From JAGVSR01 sp963825555 (GTDB taxonomy: Bacteria > Pseudomonadota > Alphaproteobacteria > Rhizobiales > Hyphomicrobiaceae): DNA of 64,000 bases. The first letter of the stretch is position 1. The number at the start of each line of letters is the position of its first letter. The stretch lies in assembly GCA_963825555.1 (NCBI GenBank), contig CAWGTZ010000021.1, positions 31,124 to 95,123 on the forward strand, in the 5' to 3' direction. Below the pieces are notes generated by a model, which did no database searches, was not told where the DNA came from, and saw nothing but the letters and a program-made list of their open reading frames with translations. Both the position numbers and the translations under genes were made by a program. Positions 8,447 through 17,317 of this stretch are shown here, piece by piece.

Positions 8447-9780
8447 TGACCTATCACAATCCGCCGACCACACCCCGCAAGTCCGCAACCTTCGATGACT
8501 ACACCTTGTCCGAGATCCGCCGTGCGGCGGCCACGGGCATCTACGATATCCGCGGCGCTGGATCCAAACGTCGCTTGCCGCACTTCGATGATCTCCTGTT
8601 CCTCGGCGCGTCAATGTCTCGCTATCCTCTCGAAGGCTACCGGGAGAAGTGCTCCACGAGTGTGGTGCTCGGTACGCGCCATGCCAAAAAGCCGATTGAG
8701 CTCAAGATCCCGATCACGATCGCTGGCATGAGCTTCGGTTCGCTCTCGGCCCAGGCGAAGGAAGCTCTGGGGCGCGGAGCGACGATTGCCGGCACATCGA
8801 CGACAACAGGCGACGGCGGCATGACGCCGGAGGAGCGCGGCCAGTCGCAGACCCTCGTCTACCAGTATCTGCCCTCGCGTTACGGTATGAACCCCGACGA
8901 CCTGCGTAAGGCCGACGCCATCGAGGTGGTCGTGGGCCAGGGCGCCAAGCCCGGCGGCGGCGGCATGCTGCTCGGCCAGAAGATCTCTGATCGTGTCGCG
9001 GAAATGCGCACGCTGCCGAAGGGAATAGACCAGCGCTCGGCCTGCCGTCATCCTGACTGGACCGGCCCCGACGATCTCGAGATCAAGATCCTTGAGTTGC
9101 GCGAAATCACCGACTGGGAGAAGCCGATCTACATCAAGGTGGGCGGCGCACGCCCCTACTACGACGTGGCGCTTGCCGTGAAGGCCGGCGCGGACGTGAT
9201 CGTGGTGGACGGGATGCAGGGCGGCACGGCCGCCACGCAGGAGGTTTTCATCGAGCATGTGGGCCAGCCGACGCTCGCTTGTATCAGGCCGGCCGTGCAG
9301 GCGCTGCAGGATCTCGGCATGCATCGCAAGGTCCAGCTGATCGTATCCGGCGGCATCCGCAACGGTGCAGACGTGGCCAAGGCGCTGGCGATGGGTGCCG
9401 ATGCCGTGGCTATCGGCTCGGCCGCGCTGGTGGCTCTGGGAGACAACGATCCGGCGCTTGAGGAAGAGTACAACAAGCTGGGAACGACAGCCGGTGCCTA
9501 CGACGACTGGCACGAAGGCCGCGACCCTGCGGGCATCTCCACGCAGGATCCGGAGCTTGCCAAACGCCTCGATCCCGTACGCGCGGGCCGGCGTCTCGCC
9601 AACTACCTGAAGGTCATGACGCTGGAAGTGCAAACCATCGCTCGGGCCTGCGGTCACAACCACGTCCATAACCTCGAGCCCGAGGACCTGTGCGCGCTGA
9701 CCATCGAAGCAGCGGCAATGGCGCGGGTGCCGCTCGCTGGCACGAGCTGGATTCCGGGAATGGGACAGGGCGGTTTCTAA
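8446..9780 (+). CDS. mgsC: N-methylglutamate synthase subunit C (GltB FMN synthase-domain-like)
   Basis: A 444-residue FMN-binding TIM-barrel protein of the glutamate synthase central-domain family. Visible signatures are GMSFGSLSAQAKEALGRGA, the GQGAKPGGGGMLLGQKI loop, VVDGMQGGTAATQEVF, and LIVSGGIRNGADVAKALAMGADAVAIGSAAL for phosphate and FMN binding. A Cys cluster around RACGHNHVHNLEPEDLCAL at the C-terminus may be the remnant of the Fe-S loop. It catalyses transfer of methylamine to 2-oxoglutarate to form N-methylglutamate with MgsA and MgsB. The stop codon lies inside a terminator hairpin (9767-9796). Confidence 0.92.
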   Translation: MTYHNPPTTPRKSATFDDYTLSEIRRAAATGIYDIRGAGSKRRLPHFDDLLFLGASMSRYPLEGYREKCSTSVVLGTRHAKKPIELKIPITIAGMSFGSLSAQAKEALGRGATIAGTSTTTGDGGMTPEERGQSQTLVYQYLPSRYGMNPDDLRKADAIEVVVGQGAKPGGGGMLLGQKISDRVAEMRTLPKGIDQRSACRHPDWTGPDDLEIKILELREITDWEKPIYIKVGGARPYYDVALAVKAGADVIVVDGMQGGTAATQEVFIEHVGQPTLACIRPAVQALQDLGMHRKVQLIVSGGIRNGADVAKALAMGADAVAIGSAALVALGDNDPALEEEYNKLGTTAGAYDDWHEGRDPAGISTQDPELAKRLDPVRAGRRLANYLKVMTLEVQTIARACGHNHVHNLEPEDLCALTIEAAAMARVPLAGTSWIPGMGQGGF

Positions 9781-9796
9781 CCGCCCTTACTTTTTT
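9767..9796 (+). terminator. intrinsic terminator overlapping the mgsC stop codon
   Basis: AGGGCGG (9767-9773) pairs with CCGCCCT (9781-9787). The loop contains the last mgsC codons, and TTTTTT follows at 9791-9796. It sits between mgsC and gmaS, so gmaS would rely on readthrough or its own promoter. Confidence 0.7.
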
Positions 9797-9848
9797 CCAT
9801 TTCGCCAACCCGAACTTAAGCAGCAAGCCCCCTGTTAAGGAGACGACC

Positions 9849-11156
9849 ATGACACAAGATCTCGCATCCCTGGCGAAGGAACGGGGCATCCGATACTTCA
9901 TGATCTCCTTTACGGATCTGTTCGGAATGCAGCGCGCCAAGCTGGTGCCGACCTCCGCCATTACGGACATGCAGAAGGATGGCGCGGGCTTCGCCGGTTT
10001 CGCCACCTGGCTCGATATGACGCCTGCACATCCGGACATGTTCGCCATGCCGGATGCCGCGGCCGTTATCCAGCTGCCCTGGAAGAAGGAGGTTGCCTGG
10101 GTCGCCGCCGACTGCGTCATGGACGATAACCATGTTGGCCAAGCGCCGCGCGTCGTGCTCAAGAACTTAATGAAACGGGCCGCCGATATGGGGCTGTACA
10201 TGCGCACCGGCGTCGAGTGCGAGTACTTCCTCGTCAATTCGGACGGTTCGGCTATCTCCGACAGCCGCGACATCGCCTCCAAGCCCTGCTACGACCAGCA
10301 GGCATTGATGCGCCGCTATGACGTCATCTCCGAGATTTGCGACTACATGCTCGAGCTCGGTTGGGGCGCCTATCAGAACGACCACGAGGACGCCAACGGA
10401 CAGTTCGAGATGAACTGGAACTTCGACGATGCTCTCGTGACAGCCGACCGGCACTCGTTCTTCAAGTTCATGGTCAAGAGCGTAGCAGAAAAGCATGGCC
10501 TGCGCGCGACCTTCATGCCCAAGCCCTTTTCAAGCCTGACCGGGAACGGTTGCCACGTCCATATGTCGGTCTGGGACAAGGACGGTAATACGAACATGTT
10601 CCTCGACAACACCGACGAGATGGGGCTTTCACAGCAGGGCTACCACTTCCTCGGCGGTATCATGAAACATGCCGAGGGCATGGCGGCGATCACCAATCCG
10701 ACGGTAAACTCTTATAAACGCATCAATGCGCCACGCACGCTTTCGGGCGCGACGTGGTCGCCGAATACCGTCACCTGGACGGGTAACAACCGCACGCATA
10801 TGGTGCGCGTGCCTGGCAAGGGCCGCTTCGAGCTGCGCTTGCCGGACGGTGCCGCGAACCCCTATCTTCTGCAGGCCGTGGTTCTTGCTGCAGGCCTCGA
10901 CGGCATCGCGTCGCATGCGAATCCCGGACCGCGCTACGACATCGACATGTACCAGCTCGGGCACACGGTGAAGGATGCGCCAAAGTTGCCGCTCAATCTG
11001 CTCGATGCCATCCGGTATTTCGACAGAGACCAGAGCCTCAAGGCTGCGCTCGGCGAGGAGTTTGCGTCGAGCTACATCAAGCTGAAGACCAACGAGTGGA
11101 ACTTCTACGCCTCGCATCTGACCGAGTGGGAGCGCGAGCATACACTCGACGTCTGA
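9849..11156 (+). CDS. gmaS: gamma-glutamylmethylamide synthetase (glutamine synthetase family)
   Basis: 435 residues from the ATG at 9849 (GGAGACGACC ribosome site); an upstream extension to 9690 overlaps mgsC and is unlikely. Glutamine synthetase catalytic-domain motifs are present: GVECEYFL, the ATP-site segment GNGCHVHMSVWD, the NPTVNSYKR segment and RLPDGAANPYL near the C-terminus. The N-terminus (YFMISFTDLFGMQRAKLVP) is of the GlnT/GmaS type rather than GlnA. It joins methylamine to the gamma-carboxyl of glutamate using ATP, the first step of the N-methylglutamate pathway. The product feeds mgsABC directly upstream. Confidence 0.93.
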   Translation: MTQDLASLAKERGIRYFMISFTDLFGMQRAKLVPTSAITDMQKDGAGFAGFATWLDMTPAHPDMFAMPDAAAVIQLPWKKEVAWVAADCVMDDNHVGQAPRVVLKNLMKRAADMGLYMRTGVECEYFLVNSDGSAISDSRDIASKPCYDQQALMRRYDVISEICDYMLELGWGAYQNDHEDANGQFEMNWNFDDALVTADRHSFFKFMVKSVAEKHGLRATFMPKPFSSLTGNGCHVHMSVWDKDGNTNMFLDNTDEMGLSQQGYHFLGGIMKHAEGMAAITNPTVNSYKRINAPRTLSGATWSPNTVTWTGNNRTHMVRVPGKGRFELRLPDGAANPYLLQAVVLAAGLDGIASHANPGPRYDIDMYQLGHTVKDAPKLPLNLLDAIRYFDRDQSLKAALGEEFASSYIKLKTNEWNFYASHLTEWEREHTLDV

Positions 11157-11183
11157 GCGCGTTCAATTCACCCGACGCCAAGC

Positions 11184-11219
11184 GCGGTGCGGTCCCTTGG
11201 GCCCGCACCGCTTTCTTTT
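11184..11219 (+). terminator. intrinsic terminator after gmaS
   Basis: GCGGTGCGG (11184-11192) pairs exactly with CCGCACCGC (11203-11211), followed by TTTCTTTT. It ends the methylamine gene cluster. Confidence 0.8.
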
Positions 11220-11325
11220 GAATATGAGCACAACACAATATCGACCTGATTTGATGGAGGATTATTGCTAGGGCAATGAGCGATGTCGCGTGCGGGCGAA
11301 GGCGGCTGATAACGGAGTATCCCTG

Positions 11326-12030
11326 ATGCGCTTTCCCCGCGCGGCCGTTCTGGCCGCTCCCCTTGTTGCGTTTGCTTCACTGGCCGCTCTTGCTGCTGAC
11401 AAAGGTGGTCCGCCGCCGGATTATCCCGCGTTCGACGATGTGCCACCCCTCATGTGGACGGGTCTCTACGGAGGCCTCAGTGCCGGATATGGGTGGGGGT
11501 CCTCGACCCAGAGCTACGATCGCAATGACAATCATGGGCTCGCCTCTACGGATCCGGAAGGCGCGCTAGCCGCAATCACGCTGGGCTACAATTACTTCCT
11601 CACCAATGGCCTTTTGTTCGGCGTTGAAGGCGATCTGGGAGTGATGGATGTCTCGGCCAACGACAAGGAAGTCTACGACGGCCACGTCTATCGCACGTCC
11701 TTCGGACCATGGTGGGCGACACTGCGCGGGCGTGCCGGTGTCGTGTTCGGCAACACACTGTTTTACGGTACGGCCGGTGCCGCGTTCATGGGCGTTGACG
11801 AGGAATCTATCGGCAATACGCCTGGCGAGACGGCCTATAATAAAGATGTGCGTTCAGGCTGGGTCGCCGGTGCGGGTATCGAGCACGCGTTCACGCCGCG
11901 CATGAGCGCCAAAATCGAATACCTGCACATGGACTTTGGTACTTACGAAGGTCTGTCTGACAACCGTGAGGATTTCTCGTTCCAGAATGATCTCGATCTG
12001 GTGCGCGTCGGTGTGAATTACAAATTCTGA
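11326..12030 (+). CDS. Omp25-like outer-membrane beta-barrel protein
   Basis: 234 residues from the ATG at 11326 (ACGGAG upstream). A signal peptide (RAAVLAAPLVAFASLAALAA) is followed by DKGGPPPDYP and WTGLYGGLSAGYGWG, the standard opening of alphaproteobacterial Omp25/Omp31-type porins. The remainder alternates hydrophobic and polar residues as amphipathic strands (TLGYNYFLTNGLLFGVEGDLG, KIEYLHMDFG) and ends in VGVNYKF with the terminal Phe required for barrel assembly. It should form an eight-stranded barrel in the outer membrane. No functional link to gmaS is apparent, and a terminator separates them. Confidence 0.85.
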   Translation: MRFPRAAVLAAPLVAFASLAALAADKGGPPPDYPAFDDVPPLMWTGLYGGLSAGYGWGSSTQSYDRNDNHGLASTDPEGALAAITLGYNYFLTNGLLFGVEGDLGVMDVSANDKEVYDGHVYRTSFGPWWATLRGRAGVVFGNTLFYGTAGAAFMGVDEESIGNTPGETAYNKDVRSGWVAGAGIEHAFTPRMSAKIEYLHMDFGTYEGLSDNREDFSFQNDLDLVRVGVNYKF

Positions 12031-12040
12031 GACGCGGGAC

Positions 12041-13726
12041 CTATTCCGCTGCCACTCCCGCTGGCGTGGCGGCGGGAACGGGCCGCGCTGGAAGCGGGCG
12101 GACATTGGCAATGAGCCGCCTGTCGGCCAGCATATGCGCGAGCGCGCGCTCGGACAGTGCCGTGATCGTGAAGAGTGGATTGACGCCGAGCGAGCGCGGA
12201 ATGATCGAACCGTCGATGACGTAGAGGCCGTCGTGGACCGCGCCCGCACCGCGCCCGGGCGAGGCGTCGAAGACCTCTGATTTGTGATTGACGACGCCGT
12301 CGGCTGCCTCGCGTCCCATCGCGCATCCCCCAAGGGGGTGCGCGGTGGCCGGCTGATGTCCCATCACCGTGCCTGCGAGCGGGTTTTTCACGTAATCGCC
12401 GCCGGCCGTTTCGACGACTGCCCGTAGGGCTTCGTCGAGGCGATGGTAGCAGGGCTCGTCGCGTGCGCCGGCCCAGGAGAGCGCGATGCGATCTCCGTCG
12501 AGGTGAAACACACCTGATGCACTGTCATGCGAGACGGCGAAATAGGTCTGGAGGCTGGCGAATGGGCCCTTGTAGACGCCGCTGACGAGGCTTTGCAGTG
12601 CGCCCAGCAAACGGCCGTTGGGCAAAAACATTACCGGTAGCGACGGTGCGACGGCCGAGGGCACCGCGCCTTCCTGGATGGTCAGCTCGTGATCGAGCCG
12701 CTCGGGATCGCGAAACTCGAGTTGCCCGGTGACGGAGGCGCCGATTTCCAAATCAGGAATACGCGGAGGATGGCCCACGCCGACGGAGTTGACCGTCGTT
12801 TTCGCGCCGTAGCCGAACGCAATGATGTCGCCGTTGGCGGAAAATCGCTGACCGAGGCGATCGGATAGGGCAAGCCCGCGTTCGCGCGAGCGCAGCAGGA
12901 TTTCCGTCGAGCCGAGCGTGCCTGCGGCGAGCACCACAATCGCAGCCTCGATGACGAATGCGTCGCCCTTGCCGCCAGTCGGCTCCACGTGCACGCGCCA
13001 AGACCCGTCGGGCGCTTTTGCGACATGACGCACAGTCAGCTCGGTGAACATCTGCGCGCCGTGGCGCGCGGCGTCAGGCAGATAGGTGAGCGCGACGGTA
13101 TTCTTGGCGCCAACGTTACACCCGGCACAGCAATCCCCGCAGCGCGTGCAGGCGGCCTGAGCGATGCCGGCGGGATTGACGTTGTCGGAGAAGCTGACCG
13201 CGACGCGGGGCGCCACGATCTCACGTTTCAGCCTGCGGCCTGCATCGGCCAGCACGCCGTATTTGGTCATCTCGGTCGCGCGCGGATCGCTTGCCGGCCG
13301 TAGCCACTCCTCGGCGCGCGCATAGCCTTGATCGAGGCCGCCATCCTGCCGGATCTGGCCCGGCCAGACCTCGTCCTCGAAGACGCGGAAATCGGGACGC
13401 AAAGTCACGCCCGCGTTAACGAGCGAGCCGCCGCCGAGCCCTCGGCCGACAAGCACGTGCATGTCCTCGCCGATGCGAATATCGAACAGCGCAGTGTCAG
13501 GTCCGGTCTTGAAGGCCTTGCCCTGCACCTGGAAGTCGTTCTTGAGGTCCGGGAATTTTGCAGGGAAGCCGCCGGTCAACACCTCGCGGCCGCGTTCCAG
13601 AACCGCCACGCTCTTGCCCGCACGGGCGAGATGCGAGGCGGCGACGCCCCCGCCATAGCCCGACCCGACGATAACGACGTCGTATCGGTTCTTCAGGTCT
13701 TCGACAGGTCGGGACAGGCGCGCCAT
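12041..13726 (-). CDS. GMC-family oxidoreductase (cholesterol oxidase-like)
   Basis: 561 residues from the ATG at 13726, preceded by GGAGATTT; the frame is open further upstream but has no better start. The N-terminal FAD motif is VVIVGSGYGGGVAASHLA. A GRGLGGGSLVNAGV segment and the C-terminal AHPLGGCAMG and GVNPLFTITALSERAL motifs are typical of the cholesterol oxidase branch of the GMC family. A Cys-rich stretch, CTRCGDCCAGCNVGAKNT (about residue 195), is characteristic of this branch. It probably oxidises a hydroxyl group on an unknown, possibly sterol- or hopanoid-like substrate. No transport or ferredoxin partner is adjacent, and the substrate cannot be told from sequence. Confidence 0.8.
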   Translation of the reverse strand: MARLSRPVEDLKNRYDVVIVGSGYGGGVAASHLARAGKSVAVLERGREVLTGGFPAKFPDLKNDFQVQGKAFKTGPDTALFDIRIGEDMHVLVGRGLGGGSLVNAGVTLRPDFRVFEDEVWPGQIRQDGGLDQGYARAEEWLRPASDPRATEMTKYGVLADAGRRLKREIVAPRVAVSFSDNVNPAGIAQAACTRCGDCCAGCNVGAKNTVALTYLPDAARHGAQMFTELTVRHVAKAPDGSWRVHVEPTGGKGDAFVIEAAIVVLAAGTLGSTEILLRSRERGLALSDRLGQRFSANGDIIAFGYGAKTTVNSVGVGHPPRIPDLEIGASVTGQLEFRDPERLDHELTIQEGAVPSAVAPSLPVMFLPNGRLLGALQSLVSGVYKGPFASLQTYFAVSHDSASGVFHLDGDRIALSWAGARDEPCYHRLDEALRAVVETAGGDYVKNPLAGTVMGHQPATAHPLGGCAMGREAADGVVNHKSEVFDASPGRGAGAVHDGLYVIDGSIIPRSLGVNPLFTITALSERALAHMLADRRLIANVRPLPARPVPAATPAGVAAE

Positions 13727-13994
13727 GGTTAATGAAATCTCCGTGGTGGACCTGCTGCGGGTTCTACCCACAGCGCCGTAGTTTTTGATGCTAGGACTTA
13801 TCCCGTTCGTTCGACCCGCGCACCTGGATTTGCCCTGTTCCTTGTGCGTGCGTGACCGTGACGACACGCACGCAGATCAGATCTGCACTTTCGACAAGTT
13901 GATTTCTGAGGCGTACTCTCCATTTCATCGCATCGGCTGACCCTCCCGAGAAAGAGGCGGGCGACGGCCGAAAAAACAGAGGAGGACCACCCCC

Positions 13995-14429
13995 ATGCAC
14001 GTCACGATCGAGGATGCCCAGCAGATCATCGCCGCCGCCCGCAAGGCTGCAGTGAAGACGAAGACGAAAATGTGTATCGCCATCGTCGATTCAGGCGCCA
14101 ATCTGAAGGCTTTCCATCGCATGGACGATGCGTGGGTCGGGTCGATCGATATCGCCATCAAGAAAGCCAAGACGGCTGTGTTCTTCGGCATGCCGACGGG
14201 CGAAATTGGCAAGTTGTCCCAGCCGGGCGGCCCCCTCTACGGGATTGAGCATTCCAACGACGGGCTCATCACCTTTCCGGGCGGCCTGCCTATCGTGGAC
14301 AACGAGGGCGTGCTGATCGGGGCTATCGGGGTGTCGGGCAGTTCGGTGGAGAACGATCACATTGTGGCGGCCGCTGGTGTGAAGGTGATCGGTGTCTCCG
14401 ATCTGCCGGCCCATCCCTGGCGCACATAA
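13995..14429 (+). CDS. GlcG/HbpS family haem-degrading-like protein (DUF336)
   Basis: A 144-residue single-domain protein preceded by an AGGAGG site. Family features are the MCIAIVDSGANLKAFHRMDDAW strand-turn-helix, the SIDIAIKKAKTA helix and the GGLPIVDNEGVLIGAIGVSGSS glycine-rich end. Members bind haem or cobalamin (HbpS, PduO C-terminal domain) or accompany small-acid metabolism (GlcG). It lies downstream of and divergent from the GMC oxidoreductase and convergent with a TRAP transporter. The exact role is unknown. Confidence 0.82.
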   Translation: MHVTIEDAQQIIAAARKAAVKTKTKMCIAIVDSGANLKAFHRMDDAWVGSIDIAIKKAKTAVFFGMPTGEIGKLSQPGGPLYGIEHSNDGLITFPGGLPIVDNEGVLIGAIGVSGSSVENDHIVAAAGVKVIGVSDLPAHPWRT

Positions 14430-14455
14430 GGCGCTCAGCGAGGGACGAATGGACA

Positions 14456-14492
14456 GCCCCCTCTCACACCTGTGCGAGGGGGCTTTGCTTTC
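14456..14492 (+). terminator. intrinsic terminator after the DUF336 gene
   Basis: AGCCCCCTC (14456-14464) pairs with GAGGGGGCT (14477-14485), followed by TTGCTTTCT. It lies between convergent genes. Confidence 0.75.
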
Positions 14493-14510
14493 TATTTCGC
14501 AAGTCGTCGA

Positions 14511-16436
14511 CTAGTCGAAACGCGGCCCCTCGCGCATGTCGAGCGTCGGTGCGCCAGCCCCTGTATAGGGCACGTCCGGGGCACCTTCGATTCGTGGCGG
14601 CTCAGGCGGCAGAGCAAAGCCTCCCTTCGAGGTGAGGGGTGATTGCGAAGAGGTGGATGACTTCGGTGCGCCGCCCAGCGGTTTCTCGATGGCGGCGGGT
14701 GGTATTGCGGCGATCGGGTTCTTGATCATTGCATTCATGGCGAGCCAGGGCATCGCCAGAACAACGCCGATCATGACAATCTGTATGCCAAGATAGGGAA
14801 CCGCCCCCCAATAGATGTCGGGAGTGGCCACCGGCTGCATGGTGCGGCCCGTCACCTTGTCGACATAGGGTTCCTTCGGCGCGACAGAGCGCAGGTAGAA
14901 CAGCGCGAAGCCGAACGGTGGATGCATGAAGCTCGTCTGCATGTTGACAGCGAGCAGAATGCCGAACCAGATCATAAAGGGTGTTACGTCCGCGACGCTT
15001 TCTATCAAGGCTCCGCTCGGGTCCTTCACCGACACGATCGCGAAGCCCATGGATTTCGCGATCGCCACCGCTTCGGGCGCCGTACGGAAGATCGACTCGG
15101 CGGCGGGCTTCAGAATTGGAACCAGAATGAATGCGAGCTCGAAGAAATCGAGGAAGAAGGCGAGGAAAAACACCAGCACCATGACGGCGATGAGGAAACC
15201 GTACATGCCTCCGGGCAGGGAGGTGAGCAGGTGCTCCACCCAGATGTGGCCGTTCACGCCGTAGAATGTGAGGGAAAAAATTCGGGCGCCGATGAGAATG
15301 AACATCACGAACGCGGAGAGCTTGGCGGTCGCTTCAGTAGCCTGACGCACGATGCTGAAGTTCAGCCGCTGCGGCTCGTTGTTGGTCATGCGCTTGATTC
15401 CCGCGAGCAGGAGCGCTCCGACAGCACCCATGGCGCCACCCTCGGTGGGCGTGGCGAGCCCGATGAGAATGGTGCCGAGCACCAGGAAGATCAGCATCAG
15501 AGGCGGCACCATCACGAATGTGACGCGGTCGGCGATGGGAGACAGGAAGCCCCGCCCCGTCTGCCAGGCGAAAAGGCGATTGAGCAGCGCCAGCGAGAGT
15601 GCCAGGAGGATCGAGGCAGCCAACGCGACGATGCCGAGATCCATGCCCGTATAGCCGGAGTTCCATACGATGGCCGAACCCGTTGCGCCCGATAGAGTTG
15701 CCAGGATCGCAAGAGATGGCAGGCCACGGGAACCATCAGGCTTGCGATGTCCGATCTCCTCCGGTGGCAGTCCCGGGACCGCAGACGGCCGGATCACCGA
15801 GATCATGAAGACATAAAGCGCGTAGAGCCCTGCGAGCATAAGGCCGGGAACGAGCGCGCCCTTGTACATGTCATCGACCGAGCGCCCGAGCTGATCGGCG
15901 AGCACGATAAGCACCAATGACGGCGGAATGATCTGCGCCAGGGTCCCCGAAGCGGCGATTGTGCCGGAGGCGACACGGCGGTCGTACCCGTAGCGCAGCA
16001 TGATCGGGAGCGAGATGAGGCCCATGGAGATGACGGAGGCAGCCACAACGCCCGTCGTTGCGGCGAGCAGCGCGCCGACGAATATGACCGCATAGGCAAG
16101 GCCGCCGCGGACTGTACCGAAGAGCTGACCGACGGTCTCGAGAAGATCCTCCGCCATGCCGGAGCGCTCCAGGATCAACCCCATGAAGGTGAAGAACGGG
16201 ATGGCCAGCAGCGTGTCGTTGCGCATAACCTCGTAGATGCGCCCGGGCATGGAATTAAGGAGAGGCCAGGACAGTGTAATCACGCCATCAGAGAAAGGTG
16301 CCAGCTCTACACCGACGACGAAGAAGATGAGGCCCACGGCGCCGAGCGAAAAGGCGACGGGGTAGCCCAGCAGCAGGAACGCGATCAGCGCCGCGAACAT
16401 GAAGGGCGCCAGATTCTGGGCAAGAAAGACGGCCAT
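14511..16436 (-). CDS. dctM: TRAP transporter large permease (DctM, long form)
   Basis: 641 residues, longer than the usual 425-440. The N-terminus is typical of DctM (FAALIAFLLLGYPVAFSLGAVGLIFF), with FTFMGLILERSGMAEDLLETVGQLFG and the TTGVVAASVISMGLISLPIMLRYGY helix pair. The extra length is a central insertion with added membrane helices (about residues 215-330) plus a Pro/Ser-rich C-terminal tail of about 60 residues. This long form is annotated in other genomes with mannitol/chloroaromatic-type TRAP systems. It is the sodium-driven channel of a secondary transporter together with DctQ (26 bp upstream). No periplasmic binding protein lies in the window, so the substrate is unknown. Confidence 0.85.
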   Translation of the reverse strand: MAVFLAQNLAPFMFAALIAFLLLGYPVAFSLGAVGLIFFVVGVELAPFSDGVITLSWPLLNSMPGRIYEVMRNDTLLAIPFFTFMGLILERSGMAEDLLETVGQLFGTVRGGLAYAVIFVGALLAATTGVVAASVISMGLISLPIMLRYGYDRRVASGTIAASGTLAQIIPPSLVLIVLADQLGRSVDDMYKGALVPGLMLAGLYALYVFMISVIRPSAVPGLPPEEIGHRKPDGSRGLPSLAILATLSGATGSAIVWNSGYTGMDLGIVALAASILLALSLALLNRLFAWQTGRGFLSPIADRVTFVMVPPLMLIFLVLGTILIGLATPTEGGAMGAVGALLLAGIKRMTNNEPQRLNFSIVRQATEATAKLSAFVMFILIGARIFSLTFYGVNGHIWVEHLLTSLPGGMYGFLIAVMVLVFFLAFFLDFFELAFILVPILKPAAESIFRTAPEAVAIAKSMGFAIVSVKDPSGALIESVADVTPFMIWFGILLAVNMQTSFMHPPFGFALFYLRSVAPKEPYVDKVTGRTMQPVATPDIYWGAVPYLGIQIVMIGVVLAMPWLAMNAMIKNPIAAIPPAAIEKPLGGAPKSSTSSQSPLTSKGGFALPPEPPRIEGAPDVPYTGAGAPTLDMREGPRFD

Positions 16437-16462
16437 GATCGCGCGATGCCCCCCGGGTCTGC

Positions 16463-17038
16463 CTATGACTTCTCGATCCTGGCCGCTTCCGTGACGGTCT
16501 CGTGGTAGCCGTGACGGGAGTGTCCAGGCTCGGCAAGGTCACCGCGCATAATGGCGATCCTCTTGATGAGTTCGGAGAGTCCCTGCGCAAAGAGGAAGGC
16601 GAATGCGATCGGGATCAGCGCCTTGATCGGCCACTGCGGCAGTCCGCCGGCGTCTTTGGACTGCTCGTTCTGCATCCAGGAGATCGCGGCATAGTGCCAG
16701 GAGGTGTAAAGGATCAGCGCGGCGGTCGGCAGCAGGAAGAAGACGTGGCCGACGACCTCAATGATATTTCTCCACTTCTGCGAGAGGCGCGCATTGATAA
16801 TGTCGATGCGGATGTGTTCGTTGACGAGCAGTGTCCACGGGGCCGCCAGAAGGAAGGCGACAGCAAAGAGCCACCACTGCAACTCGAGCCACGCGTTGGA
16901 ACTGGCGTCGAAAATCTTGCGAACGACCGCATTGCCGGCCCCGATGAAGGCCGCCACCACGATCAGCCAGGCGACATGGCGCCCGATCCAGCCGTTGACG
17001 GCATCGATCCTGCGGCTCAGCGCGAGTAGCAGCTTCAT
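16463..17038 (-). CDS. dctQ: TRAP transporter small permease (DctQ)
   Basis: 191 residues from the ATG at 17038 (CGGAGTCGGG upstream); the frame extends much further upstream but without coding character. Four membrane helices are visible (HVAWLIVVAAFIGAGNAVV; LELQWWLFAVAFLLAAPWTLL; VVGHVFFLLPTAALILYTS; ALIPIAFAFLFAQGLSELI). LQWWLFAVAFLLAAPWTLLVNEHIRIDI is the conserved DctQ core. It forms the membrane complex with the following DctM. Confidence 0.87.
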   Translation of the reverse strand: MKLLLALSRRIDAVNGWIGRHVAWLIVVAAFIGAGNAVVRKIFDASSNAWLELQWWLFAVAFLLAAPWTLLVNEHIRIDIINARLSQKWRNIIEVVGHVFFLLPTAALILYTSWHYAAISWMQNEQSKDAGGLPQWPIKALIPIAFAFLFAQGLSELIKRIAIMRGDLAEPGHSRHGYHETVTEAARIEKS

Positions 17039-17317
17039 CCCGACTCCGTTTGCTGGCCCAATTTCTGCGGCCGCGTCCCCGCGCAAGCACCCTGGCAAAT
17101 TCGGCGCCGGAATTGACACTCGCGATGCCGCAGCCGGCCCGTGACCCCTTGCAATTCGGCCCACCGTTGCCTTCCTATAGACGTGCTGGCCGGTGACTTC
17201 CAGAGCCGCCTCTTCTACAGTGCCGAGCCAACGCCCACCCTTAGGGGGTGGTCGAGCCCGGCGCATCCTTGCAGATGGCGCATCAGGCCACCGCACCCAC
17301 TCTCCCAGGAGCAAGGA

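Noticed and set aside
8611..9669. A 352-codon minus-strand frame inside mgsC
   Set aside because: It is antisense to the conserved FMN domain and has no recognisable features.
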